From Gambelia wislizenii (taxonomy: Eukaryota > Chordata > Lepidosauria > Squamata > Crotaphytidae): DNA of 64,000 nucleotides. Position 1 is the stretch's first letter. Each line of letters begins with the position of its first letter. The position numbers and the translations under genes are program-made. Where the stretch lies: assembly GCA_030847615.1 (NCBI GenBank), contig JAUMIR010000002.1, positions 193,919,809 through 193,983,808 of the forward strand, in the 5' to 3' direction. Below, in pieces: positions 23,238-33,168 of this stretch. The notes under the pieces are model-generated. The model saw only the letters and a list, made by a program, of their open reading frames with translations. It made no database searches and had not been told where the DNA came from.

Positions 23238-23323
23238 GAGAACATGGATACGAAGATTCAGTTATCAGTACCCTTCTTTCCTCTAGGCGCGTATCCACCA
23301 GGAGGATCTATGAGGCTACATAG
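21398..23323 (+). pseudogene. DIRS upstream part of the recombinase frame, overlapping ORF2 in another phase and ending in TAG
   Basis: Frame +2 stays open for 641 codons while frame +3 encodes RT/RNase H. The last about 45 codons (EIERQALREHGYEDSV and onward) resemble the N-terminal DNA-binding domain of DIRS recombinases. Most of the rest is probably a by-product of overlap or a low-constraint leader. TAG at 23321-23323 separates it from the catalytic domain in the same frame. Confidence 0.65.
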
Positions 23324-23356
23324 CGGGCCTTCAAGAGATGGTGTGCCCCTCGCCAG

Positions 23357-24265
23357 TTGATCGCTGAGGAAGCTTCGGTGAAACACATCCTGGCATTCTT
23401 ACAGAAAGGCCTCGAGGCGGGCTTACGACCAAATACCCTGAAGAGGCAGGTGGCCGCTCTGTCGGCCTTCCTCACAGCACAGGACGGAAACCGCCTTTCA
23501 TCGCATCCCCATATCAGGCGTTTCCTCAGGGGTGCCTCGATAGTTTCACCCCCGGTGCGGCACAGGTTTCCGTCGTGGAACCTCTCCCTAGTCCTCAGGC
23601 AACTCATGAAGCACCCGTTTGAACCGTTGCGCACAGTTTCCCTTAGAATTCTCACCATCAAGGTTGCCTTCCTAGTGGCCATCACCTCAGCGCGAAGAGT
23701 GTCGGAGTTGGCCTCTCTGTCAGTTAGGGAACACCTGTGTTCCTTTACCAAGGATGTAGTGACCCTACACCCAGACCCGTCATTCAAACCAAAGGTAGTC
23801 TCCGAGTTCCATGTCTCGCAGCCCTTGATTCTGCCCTCCTTTTGCCCTGACCCTTCGCACCCGAAGGAGAAGCTCTGGCATAACTTGGACGTCAGGAGGG
23901 CCCTGAAGATCTACATTAGACGTACTGCCCCCATCAGACGTTGCGACGCCCTATTCGTCTCTTTCTCTCAGACAGCCATAGGGTCCAGAGCCTCGCAGAA
24001 GACCATTGCTTCCTGGATCAGGGCTTGTATCTTCGAGGCCTATGACTCAGCTAGGCTTCCCAGACCTTCAGGGGTCACGGCACATTCGACTAGGTCAGCC
24101 GCGACATCCGCGGTCTTCTCCACTAACGCTTCCCTGGTAGAAATCTGCAGGGCAGCAACCTGGAGCACACCGTCCACCTTCATTAGACACTATAAGGTGG
24201 ATAAGTTCCGTTCCGCCGAGGCGAACTTCGGTCGGAGGGTGCTCCAGGAGGTGCTCAGAGACTGA
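23357..24265 (+). CDS. DIRS tyrosine recombinase (302 aa from internal ATG; N-terminal part separated by TAG)
   Basis: Catalytic-domain motifs are TSARRVSELASL (first catalytic Arg, about 113-114), AHSTRSAATSAVF (H243 and R246) and FIRHYKVD with the nucleophile Y279. The usual second His is W269 (ATWSTPSTF), a common variation. The same frame is open upstream from 21398 except for a TAG at 23321-23323 inside the SAM-like DNA-binding domain. The protein shown here starts at the first ATG after that stop. The enzyme would integrate the circular DNA intermediate. The stop probably inactivates this copy unless translation reads through or restarts. Confidence 0.88.
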   Translation: MIAEEASVKHILAFLQKGLEAGLRPNTLKRQVAALSAFLTAQDGNRLSSHPHIRRFLRGASIVSPPVRHRFPSWNLSLVLRQLMKHPFEPLRTVSLRILTIKVAFLVAITSARRVSELASLSVREHLCSFTKDVVTLHPDPSFKPKVVSEFHVSQPLILPSFCPDPSHPKEKLWHNLDVRRALKIYIRRTAPIRRCDALFVSFSQTAIGSRASQKTIASWIRACIFEAYDSARLPRPSGVTAHSTRSAATSAVFSTNASLVEICRAATWSTPSTFIRHYKVDKFRSAEANFGRRVLQEVLRD

Positions 24266-24318
24266 GTCCGCCAATTCCGCAGTCACTCCCGCCCTATGAA
24301 GTCAGCTTGGGCACGTCC

Positions 24319-24420
24319 CAGATGTAAAGGAACCGCATCACCCCTCCCTCAGAGAATGCCACATTGGTTACTTACCGTGAAGGTGCATTCTTGAGGGAGT
24401 GGGGTGATGCGGGTCCTTTC
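24319..24420. repeat. DIRS internal complementary region
   Basis: The first 40 nt are the exact reverse complement of 18324-18363. The remainder is the reverse complement of about 24655-24716. The region therefore represents the two outer ends joined, the template proposed for circularising DIRS cDNA. It sits just after the recombinase stop. Confidence 0.93.
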
Positions 24421-24539
24421 CCCGCCCAGTGACTGCGTGCGTTTTTCCTTACATGGCGGTACCCTTATTATTTAGCTCTGCTTAATGTTATTTGACTTAA
24501 ACGATTTCCTTAGTCCTTACAGGGCTTTGCTAGTCAGTG

Positions 24540-24716
24540 AACTGGCCTCGTGGCTCCAGGATGGAGGAGATGAAGACAAAGAAATTTGAATATGAAGAGG
24601 CTTGATGTAACTTCCTGCTACACCTGGGCGGTGACTGACGAAACCCAGATGTAAAGGACCCGCATCACCCCACTCCCTCAAGAATGCACCTTCACGGTAA
24701 GTAACCAATGTGGCAT
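24540..24716 (-). repeat. DIRS right inverted terminal repeat
   Basis: This is the reverse complement of the left arm over about 150 bp, then about 30 bp extra to the outer end CCAATGTGGCAT. It contains the CACGGTAAGTAACC motif that also occurs inverted in the internal complementary region. Confidence 0.9.
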
Positions 24717-25584
24717 TTTGGCCATTACAGGAAATATAGTATATTACCAAATGCTGATTATGAATGCATATCTTGTACCGGGATCACTGCAGGTTTCATT
24801 AGAATGGTGGTTAGAAGATGGACTTCATTCTTTGACAGATGTCAGTGTGGAAAGCACCCCAGGAAAATGGGCCATAGGTTGATTCTGCTTTATGTCCCTG
24901 TCCTTGGCAGCTGTGGACATTTCCTCTGTCCAGAATTTGGGAAAGTTAGTTTCCTAGAATCATCCAGCCAGCATGACTAGTGAGGTTCTGGGGGCTGTAG
25001 TTCAAAAAATATAACTTTTCCTAGCTCTTCCCCCTACCACCATGAGAGTGGACAGCACACAGTGTTCTCCCCATCCTGCCCTCCCCCAGCTGATGAAGTG
25101 AGGAGCTTATATCTTTAAGAAGTGAGAGTGCTCTTGCTTTCCCACTGATGTGCTGGCAAAGAGATCAGATGCAAGCAAGCAAAATGCTCTCATGATGTTA
25201 CATCACAGAGTATCTCTAGGGCAGGGCTAAGAACTGAGCCTGTTAGCTATTCCTGTGCAAGAAGCTCTCTGGAGATTTCTTGCCAGAAGGGCATAAACAC
25301 TGCCTGTTCTTGAAGGCCAGACTCCCACCACTGTGGCTCTGCTTTGCAAGATCTGAAGTTTCTTGAGCTGTGAAAGAAGTCAGAAGAAATGTTAACCGTG
25401 CTTTGGTTTCCGCTGCTCATCTATCATGGAATAGAGATGAGGAGAAAATTGTCTCTCCTTTAGCATTTTGCTTGGATACCAGGGTTTCCAATTAGGATGG
25501 CTGAGAATGGTCGCACGTGGTCACCCTACTTTGCACAGTGCTTAAACTGGAATTTGCAACTGCAAGATGCATTCGTGGCTGCTC
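24717..25584. other. No gene recognised; right flank of DIRS
   Basis: A repeat fragment at 24970-25025 shared with 7060-7110. Otherwise nothing. Confidence 0.55.
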
Positions 25585-26200
25585 ATATGGACAGTTTAAA
25601 AGGGAACTAGACAGATTCATGGGGCATAAGATTAGCAATGGCTACTTGTTAGAATGACTGTATATTACCTCCAGTATATGAGAAAGTGCTTAAATACTCT
25701 GCTTCCCTGTAGAATACAGGGAACCAGATGGTACCAGATCCTATCTGATCTCAGAAGCTAAGCAGGGCCAGGCCTGGTTAATACTTGGACAGAAGATCTC
25801 CATGGAATAGCAGGCACTGTAGATGGTATTCAGAGGAAGGCAATGGCAAGCTGCCTCTGAGTATTCCTTGCCCAAGCAAGCCTTATGAAATTCATGGGGT
25901 TGCCATAAGGCAACAGGTAATTTGAAGGCAAAATTACATTACGTACTGTCTGCAGCATTATGATGACTACTGTTAGATACTGTTTAAAGTTTAAATACAT
26001 TATATTACTATAGGGGGAAATATGTCTTTGTATACCTTTTGCTGGGAAATGACAGCAGGGTAGGAGTCTTGTACTCTTGTCCTGCCTGTGTTCTTCCCAT
26101 TTGGGCATCTGACTGGCCGTAGTATAAAGAGCATGCAGGACTGGACAGGCCTTTGGTCTGATCCAGCAACATGGCTTTTTGTGGCATATTTAGCACTTCC
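25585..26200 (+). mobile_element. CR1-like LINE 3' end split by the 5S SINE
   Basis: GACAGTTTAAAAGGGAACTA and ATTACCTCCAGTATATGAG precede the SINE at 25728. After it, GTCTTGTACTCTTGTCCTGC and GGCCTTTGGTCTGATCCAGC continue the usual order of this reptile LINE 3' end. Confidence 0.6.
25728..25931 (+). mobile_element. 5S rRNA-headed SINE
   Basis: CTGATCTCAGAAGCTAAGCA and GGCCTGGTTAATACTTGGAC are 5S rRNA sequence (internal promoter region). The rest (CAGAGGAAGGCAATGGCAAG ... AATTTGAAGGCA) matches the body and 3' end of the tRNA-headed SINE. Confidence 0.85.
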
Positions 26201-28444
26201 TCTTCTACCCATTCTTAGCAGATGAGTTCAAGAAATTACATGATATACTTGTAGAAGGATCCTGAGGACTGCAAATGAAATGCAATATCTCTTCCTGGGT
26301 TGTTGATCTAGACCACTATGGGGTGAAAGATGGTGATTGTTGAAAGCTGAAAAAGTCTATCCAGTCCTCAAAATGAACACTGCATAGGATGTGGCCTGTG
26401 CTGGAGACTCACCTCATGCACAACTTAACTTCTTGTTTTATTTGTATTCCATGTATTCTACAGGGAAGCTCTATTCATGAGAGTGCACCAGTTGGAGGGG
26501 GGTATTTCAAAGCAAAGCATAACTGCAGAAGGGCAACAATGCCTCTTGCATAAGACCTCTTATGTTTGCAACATTCCTCTTTGTGAATTGGCATCAACTC
26601 ATGGAAACATTTCCTTTCCTTGAAGGGTCAGAGATGACAGGGCCCATGGCATGCATTATGCATAAGGAAAGCAGCTAATGCTCTGATTCCCTCCCCACTC
26701 CATTGACAAGAGCTTTCTTGGCTTGCCTGCTCAAGACCTTTCCATCTAGGATGTTCATTCTTCCAGGACACTGGTGGTTCTCGGATTACTTATTGCTCTC
26801 TTCTTGAGAGGGACCCATGACGCTTGTTAGAGTTTCAAGTCTCCCTTGCAATAAGTGCAATGTGTTCCCATTAGGACACCAGGCTAAAAAGCTTAGTTAG
26901 GGGTTTCTCCAATGAACAGGGAATCTTACTATAAGATAACTACATATCCAACAAAAGCCTTTTTTATTTGTTGGTTTATTTGAATAGTTACTTATTTCAG
27001 CCAGGTGATAAGAATTATTTACAATATTGAAAATGCCCTTAATTAAGTAATGAGTTAAGATGCGCTTTAAGCAACAGTTCTGCCACAGCAGAATCTAAAT
27101 TGAGGCATGTGTAACTTATGGGCCTCCAAATGTTGTTGGAGCACATCTCCGAGCAACCCTAGCCAACATATCCAGTGAGTGATATGATGACAGTTGCAAT
27201 CCAAAACATCTGGGGGGCTACAGGTTGTGTGCTCCAATCTAGTAGAGCAGATTTAGAAGGTTAAAAGTTAAAAGGCTAAAATGGTCTTCTGCTGGTGCCA
27301 GAAGGGCATCAGGATGGCCACTAGGTAAGCATCTCTAGGTAAAATATTCCAGACCTGCGGCACCAGGGCACCCCCTTTCCCAGTAGCCAGCCTTCTCCAG
27401 TTTGTGTTGGGTGACAAGTACCATCATCCAAAGTAAAAACAGGCTGTGCTAAGGAGAAGTGATGGGGGTTATAGTCCAACACACTTGGAGGGTGCTGGGT
27501 GGAGGAAGGCTGCTCCTAGGTCTAGTTCTAGAAGAGGGATGGGAATTGTGTGGCCCTCCTGAGGTTGTTGGAATGCAGCTCCTTGCATTCCTCATCATTG
27601 GTGATACTGCCTGGGGATGTGCAGAGTTGCAGTCGAACAACATCAGGAGGGCCATGGCCGCCTACCCCTTTTCTAGAAGAGAAACTTGGTCCAAAAGGCC
27701 ATGAGATGCAAGAGATGCATCCTCTGACATTTCTTTGCGAAGTTCAAAGGCACACAAGATAAACACAGTGACCATTCACAACAGCAGGCACGCTTACTCT
27801 GCTTATCTTGTTGTATACATTTGAACTTAACATAGAAATGTTACAAACTGTACTTAGCCTCACTGTTTACAGTTTTCGTCCATACCCACACAGTAAGACT
27901 TCAGGATGTCTGTCACAATGAGACTCTTGTTAGTAAGCTGGCCAAGAAGCTTTAAAAGTGTGCTGCTGCTCTCTAGTGGCTGTTGTGTCATTACTGAAGT
28001 GTTTGTCTTCACAGGCATTTTCCAAAACAATCCATGTAGCTCAAGGTAATGATACTTTTGGCTGTAGAGTGAAAAAGCCCTTTGAGTGTACTTCACTGTT
28101 GCTTAAGCTTATGACTCAGGACTTTTCCATGCAAAGAGCAGACCAGGAGGTACATGTTGTTGTTTTTACCTCATTCAGGCTTCCTGTTTGATGTATCCAC
28201 CTAATATTGTACCCATTTTCCACTTCTGGATTTCAGCCACTTTCTTTCAGAATGGAACTATGTGAAAGGCTTTATTTTGAAAATTGTCAGCAACTAAGGG
28301 CAGTGGGGAATGGATATGGCTCTAAGGTTTGTGGGGAAAGGGGCTTTGTGCCCCACCCTTCAGTGCCACAAGTTATCTACTCCTGCTTTGTGAGAAATGT
28401 CCTCTTGTGCAGATAAGCTATAATACAAAACAGGGTTGTGGTAA
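26201..28444. other. No gene recognised (except MITE at 27.5 kb)
   Basis: Old repeat pieces near 27100-27420. No coding evidence. Confidence 0.55.
27537..27665. mobile_element. MITE with about 30-bp inverted ends
   Basis: TGTGTGGCCCTCCTGAGGTT on the left pairs with AACATCAGGAGGGCCATGG on the right. The type is common in reptile genomes and has no coding capacity. Related left ends occur at about 8572-8625, 51675-51725 and 63570-63640. Confidence 0.6.
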
Positions 28445-28640
28445 GCCAAGAAATAGGTAAGACATCATTAGAGAAGATGGCACTGCTCAGTAGTTTGGGA
28501 AGTGATAGGAAAAGAAGACCACGTTACAGATGGATAGACTCAGTTAAAGAAGCCATGGCCCTAAACCTGCAGGACTTGAGCAGGACTGTTGACGGCAGGG
28601 TGTCTTGGAAGTCTCTTTCTCATAGGGTTAAAGCTGTCTT
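28445..28640 (+). pseudogene. LINE RT C-terminal relic
   Basis: An open frame contains RPRYRWIDSVKEAMALNLQD and SWKSLSHRVK, a pattern found at the C-terminus of non-LTR retrotransposon proteins. The clade is not assigned. Confidence 0.55.
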
Positions 28641-28815
28641 GAAGGAAAATAACAACAAAGCCAGCAATGAGCAGACCTGAGGCCTATGAGATCTATATTG
28701 TGAGAGCCATTGATACCCTTTTTCAAAAGTGTGAATGTTGGTTTTTTTGGATGTCCTCCAGGTCATATTGGCAACTGTTTTGTGAATTCAGGGCCACCAC
28801 TACCATTAAGCAGAA

Positions 28816-28905
28816 TAAGATGATTATAGAGTCATAGAATTGTAAAGGATTGCAAGGGCAATATTGTCCAACTACTTGCCTGTCTCAGGAAGCAAATATG
28901 AGGGC
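28816..28905 (+). repeat. CR1-like 3' fragment
   Basis: AGAGTCATAGAATTGTAAAG and GTCCAACTACTTGCCTG follow the common CR1-end wording in reptiles. Short and decayed. Confidence 0.45.
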
Positions 28906-30909
28906 TGGTGCCAACTCCCTGGCTTTTCCACAACTGCCCCTAGCAGGACCCTATTGATAGAGCTGTGTGTTACATAATCTGTCCTGGGCCCCCTAAATTA
29001 GACTTTAGCCTTGAGTGCAGTGGAAAACATGGTTGTGTCATCAATATTAAGATCATTAAACTGTCAGTCATGTCAGCTTCTGTACAATGGAATCAGAGGC
29101 AGGTATCACCTTCTTCTTTGCCGTAGCCAGCAGAGTGTCTTGGACTGGCCCCACCTGATAGTCTAAGTAGTATAACAAGGTAGGGAAACAAAACCAGTGT
29201 TAAGCCTTTCTTAACATAGTTCTTATCTGCGTTACATAGGATTATGTTTCCCGTTCTGTCTCTTCTTTTGGTTTCTGTAGCCTTACTGATAATCATAGGT
29301 CTAGAAATTTGTGGTTGAGACTCTAAAGATGGCACTTCCCTGTCTAGACCTTCATCTGGTCTGTCTTTGTTATTGGAAAGTGCAAAAGGAAACCTGTTTG
29401 GAATTGCCCAGGTGGATTGCTGAATGAAATAAAATATCGTTTCCTATACTTTTGGATGTGACATTAAGGCCAGAATCAATGTACGGACAGCTCAAACTGT
29501 TCAAACCCTTATTCTGATGTCTCTCTGCAAATCAAATTCTTGTGCTCAGCCCTGAGCAGGAACATAGTGGGTGTTCTAAGCTTTGTACAAATGTTTCATG
29601 ATTTGTTTGAACCTATGCCAATCAGCTCATAAACCAGGAGTTATGAAGGGCTGCCCAAACAGAATAGCAAACGTGTAGTTAGAAACCAGTTTCCAACTAT
29701 GTTTGAATTAACTGCAGTTTGGTGTTGTATCTGAATTCTGTATATTGAGTTCTTCTGAAGCTTTAAAAGGCTGCTGCACCATGGAGACAGGAATTAATTT
29801 ACAGTACCTAAAACAAAGGGCAATATAAATAGCAGATAAACAGGTCAGACAAACTGTTCTAAAGTTGCAAAGAAGATAATCTGTTCAGACAAACAGTCGT
29901 AAACCACACTTGGTTTGTTCTGTATTTGAAGCTCAAAACATAGCATAGCAGGTTCTCAAGTATGGACAGCATAAAATATGGTTGGTCAGGTTTGCTGTTA
30001 TCAGTGGAGCTTCGGAGGAAACTGTGAGAGTTTGTGGCTTGAAGTCTATGTATCACCATCTACTTGCTATCCAGAAGACTTTATTACTTGATCAGTTAAG
30101 TGTCTCCTTTTGCCAATTGTGTTGGCAACTCCTTAAAAAGGAGGAAGAGAGGTAGAGGGGGGGGGAAGAATGTAGCAGCTCCTTTAAGACTAACTGGTTT
30201 TTATTTTAGCATGAGCTTTCATGGGTATAAGCCCACTTTTCAGATGCAGTACAGAGTATGTTGTGGTTTTAACCCTTCCTGTGCTAGTATTGACAGGTCA
30301 CAGGGCTGTTAGATAGCCTAACCTAAATAGTTCCAGTTACAGAGTGGTTGAGACCACTTATGAGCTATCTCGTAAACCTCTAGAGCTAATCCAAGAGTCT
30401 TTCCATCATCTTTTTCCTGTGGGCATTCCCTTCTTCATGTGAATTCAAACACTCCCTGGTGATTTCCCCTCACACCTGAAAGAATGAGACCACTGGCCAG
30501 CTGGAATAAGCTTGGATAATTGAAGAAGGCACTTGGGACTCCCTTGGGTAAACTGGCTTTTGGATGATTGGGAAGAACCTCTGTTCTGAAATAAGCGTAG
30601 ACTAGGGGTGCAGGAGAATAGGTTCAGGGATTTATATACTTGTCATCTTTGAGGTTCATTTTGATAGAGGCCTGAAAACAAATCCCCCTGCTACTGTCGC
30701 TGCTGCCATGGTTTTGCACCCTGCTTATATGTTTTGTGTGTTATTTAGAGAGCCCTTGCTTCACTTTAGAGAAACTAAATCTGACTGTATCAGCCCATTT
30801 CAGTTTGGGATTCATTCACATCTAATGCACACCCCTATTACCTACGCACTGCTTGGTGATAAGATTACTGACTGCATTCAGCTTGCAATGGTTTCAGATG
30901 TCTGCCACA
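28906..30909. other. No gene recognised
   Basis: A fragment at 30165-30245 (GCATGAGCTTTCATGGGTAT) has the wording of a common reptile repeat; a similar piece lies at 60240-60290. Otherwise nothing. Confidence 0.55.
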
Positions 30910-30982
30910 TTTTAAGGAATTTGGGGGGGCATCCTAGTCTAGATCCTGGAAAGACTAGGATGTCCCCCTAAATTCCTTAAAA
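30910..30982. repeat. 31-bp inverted repeat with 11-nt loop
   Basis: Left arm 30910-30940 and right arm 30952-30982 pair at 29 of 31 positions. The GA-tailed LINE begins directly after the right arm. Confidence 0.93.
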
Positions 30983-32230
30983 TGATTATCCTGCTACACG
31001 AGAGCCAGCGCGGTCAAGTCAGATATGGCGATGCTCTTTCAGAGCCCTTTCTAATAACCAGTGGAGTGAAGCAAGGTTGAGTTCTCGCTCCAACTTTATT
31101 TACAATCTTCTTCAGCATGATGCTCTAAAGGGCTACAGCAGAACTTGAAGAAGAAGACGGCATCTATATACGTTACCATACTGATGGTAGCTTGTTTAAC
31201 TTAAGCCATCTGAGGGCTTGCACAAAGACTCTAAACTGTCTAGTCTATGAGCTGCTCTTTGCTGATGATGCTGCCCTTGTTGCCCACACAGAAGCAGCTC
31301 TGCAACGCCTAACATCCTGCTTCGTGGCTGGAATTCAACCTTAAGAAAATGGAAGTTCTTTACCAGCCTGCACCACAGGATGAACACCACCATCCCCACA
31401 TTGCCGTCGGCAACTCTGTGCTTAAGTCCGTTCAGCAGTTTACCTACCTGGGAAGCATCATCTCCTCAGGTGCCAAGATTGACAAAGAGATCGATCACAT
31501 ATTAGCAAAGGCACATAACACATTTGGAAGACTTTACAAAAGAGTCTTGAGTAATAAACGCCTGAGGCAAAGCACAAAAATCAGTGTGTATAGAGCCATT
31601 GTACTGTCTATTCTCCTTTATGGGTCTGAAACATGGGTCACCTATCGCCACCACTTACGACTCCTCGAACACTTTCATCAGCGCTGTATACACACAATCC
31701 TAAATATACACTGGACTGATTATGTGATGAATGTAGCTGTCCTTGAGGAAGCAGGGATCACCAGCATTGAGGCCATGATATTGAGAACACAGCTGCGCTG
31801 GGCAGAGCATATTTTTAGGATGAAGAACCATCGCCTCCCCAAAATAGTACTCTACGGTGAACTCACCATGGTTCATCGTAAGAGGGGTGCTCTAAAAAAG
31901 TGATACAAGTACTCCCTGAAACAACATCTCAGGCTCGGCCAAATTGATCACCAACAATGGTCCGCCCTGGCCTCACATCGGGAGGCATGGAGATGCACTA
32001 TCCACAATGCTGCAGCCTTATTTGAGAACTCACGCTGAACAAGTCTTGAAGAGAAACAACAATGCAGAAAGAATCACAACCCGGAAACATCACCCAAGGA
32101 GACCTTCTCCTGTGCTTTCTGCAACCGGACTTGTTTATCTCGGATTGGCCTTTTTGGTCATCAGCGCACTTGCAGAAAGCGCGGGATGAGTCCTTCCTGA
32201 ATCTTCGAAGAAAAGCCAGAGGGGGGGGGG
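30983..32230 (+). mobile_element. GA-tailed LINE copy, 5'-truncated, contains RT catalytic box
   Basis: Degenerate reading frames encode ELLFADDAALVAHT (RT catalytic FADD, near 31246-31287), FTYLGSIISSGAKIDKEI, ISVYRAIVLSILLYGSETWV, ILRTQLRWAEHIFRM and a C-terminal finger CAFCNRTCLSRIGLFGHQRT. Family knowledge: this is the RT C-terminus of a non-LTR retrotransposon seen in many animals; I do not assign the clade. Stops at several places make it a pseudogene. It ends GAAGAAAAGCCAGA and then a G run. Confidence 0.85.
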
Positions 32231-32984
32231 TTCTGATAGGAATCCCACTGTACTCTCATTTATGAATTACTTTCTCACCTTCACAGTTTCAAAAAGAAGG
32301 TTCAAACATATGTCAGTGTGTATCGAGCTTTTATACCAGGACCAAATAAAAAGAAGCTGGCTTTTGGCCTCTTCAGATATAGGTTGGGTCCAGAACATCT
32401 GGGCCATTAATTGAAGGGCTCCTTCTGTTGATGGAAGGGAATTGAGATGCAGTGGAGGAAGCAGGAGGAAGTGATCTCTGTTGAATTCCCCTCCTCTCTC
32501 CAGTCCCACCAATACCTCCTTATGCTGTTCTGGAGGGGCACCCCAGCCCTTCAGAGCAGGATGGAGGGTGTCTTCAGCAAGAAGAAGGAATCAGCAAAGT
32601 TCACCTCCCCACTTCCTCCACTGGGACTGTCCCAGAGATATATAGATACACCTCAACTCATGGGGGATCTGGATTCAAGCCATTGGCTATGATTTGTGTA
32701 CAGTTGTGACTTGTGCCAAAAACACCCTAAAGAAAGTTTTTCACCCAGACAATCCATGCATGACACCTAGAAAATCTGGATTCTGCCATCTTCATATGTG
32801 TGTGCTGCTGAGGAAATCCACACCTCTAATTCCAAATAGTTCTGCAAGATTTGTCATGGGAGAGGGGCTGTGAGCTATGGGAAATACTAAAAAGGCATGC
32901 ACCATCCCCTAGAGGAACCAACTCCTTATTTCTAAGGTTTCAGCAGACATTGTCCACATTGAAGCATATATTTGCCATGAGACT
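32231..32984. other. No gene recognised
   Basis: Unique-looking sequence between the LINE copy and the L1. Confidence 0.55.
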
Positions 32985-33168
32985 TGTGGTTTTTTTTAAA
33001 TAAGGTTTTTATTAATAAAAATAAACATGAATAAGTGTCAGTTTGTTACAGAAATCTTATGATATCAACACTAACATAACCAAAAATAAAACACAACAAA
33101 CAGTCAGAGAAGGGATGTGAAGCTGGAAGTATAACAAGACCACAGTACTTCAGTCCAGACATGCAATT

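Larger units (their letters stand above)
18324..24716 (+). mobile_element. DIRS-type tyrosine-recombinase retrotransposon, structurally complete
   Basis: Four diagnostic features occur together. Inverted terminal repeats of about 150 bp lie at 18324-18473 and 24540-24716. An internal complementary region at 24319-24420 matches both outer ends joined together. The RT/RNase H ORF is followed by a tyrosine recombinase, with no DDE integrase or protease. The frames overlap extensively. DIRS elements are thought to replicate through a circular intermediate and integrate by recombination without target-site duplication, and none is seen here. The match between the internal complementary region and the termini suggests recent activity, but the recombinase frame has one TAG. 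Confidence 0.95.
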
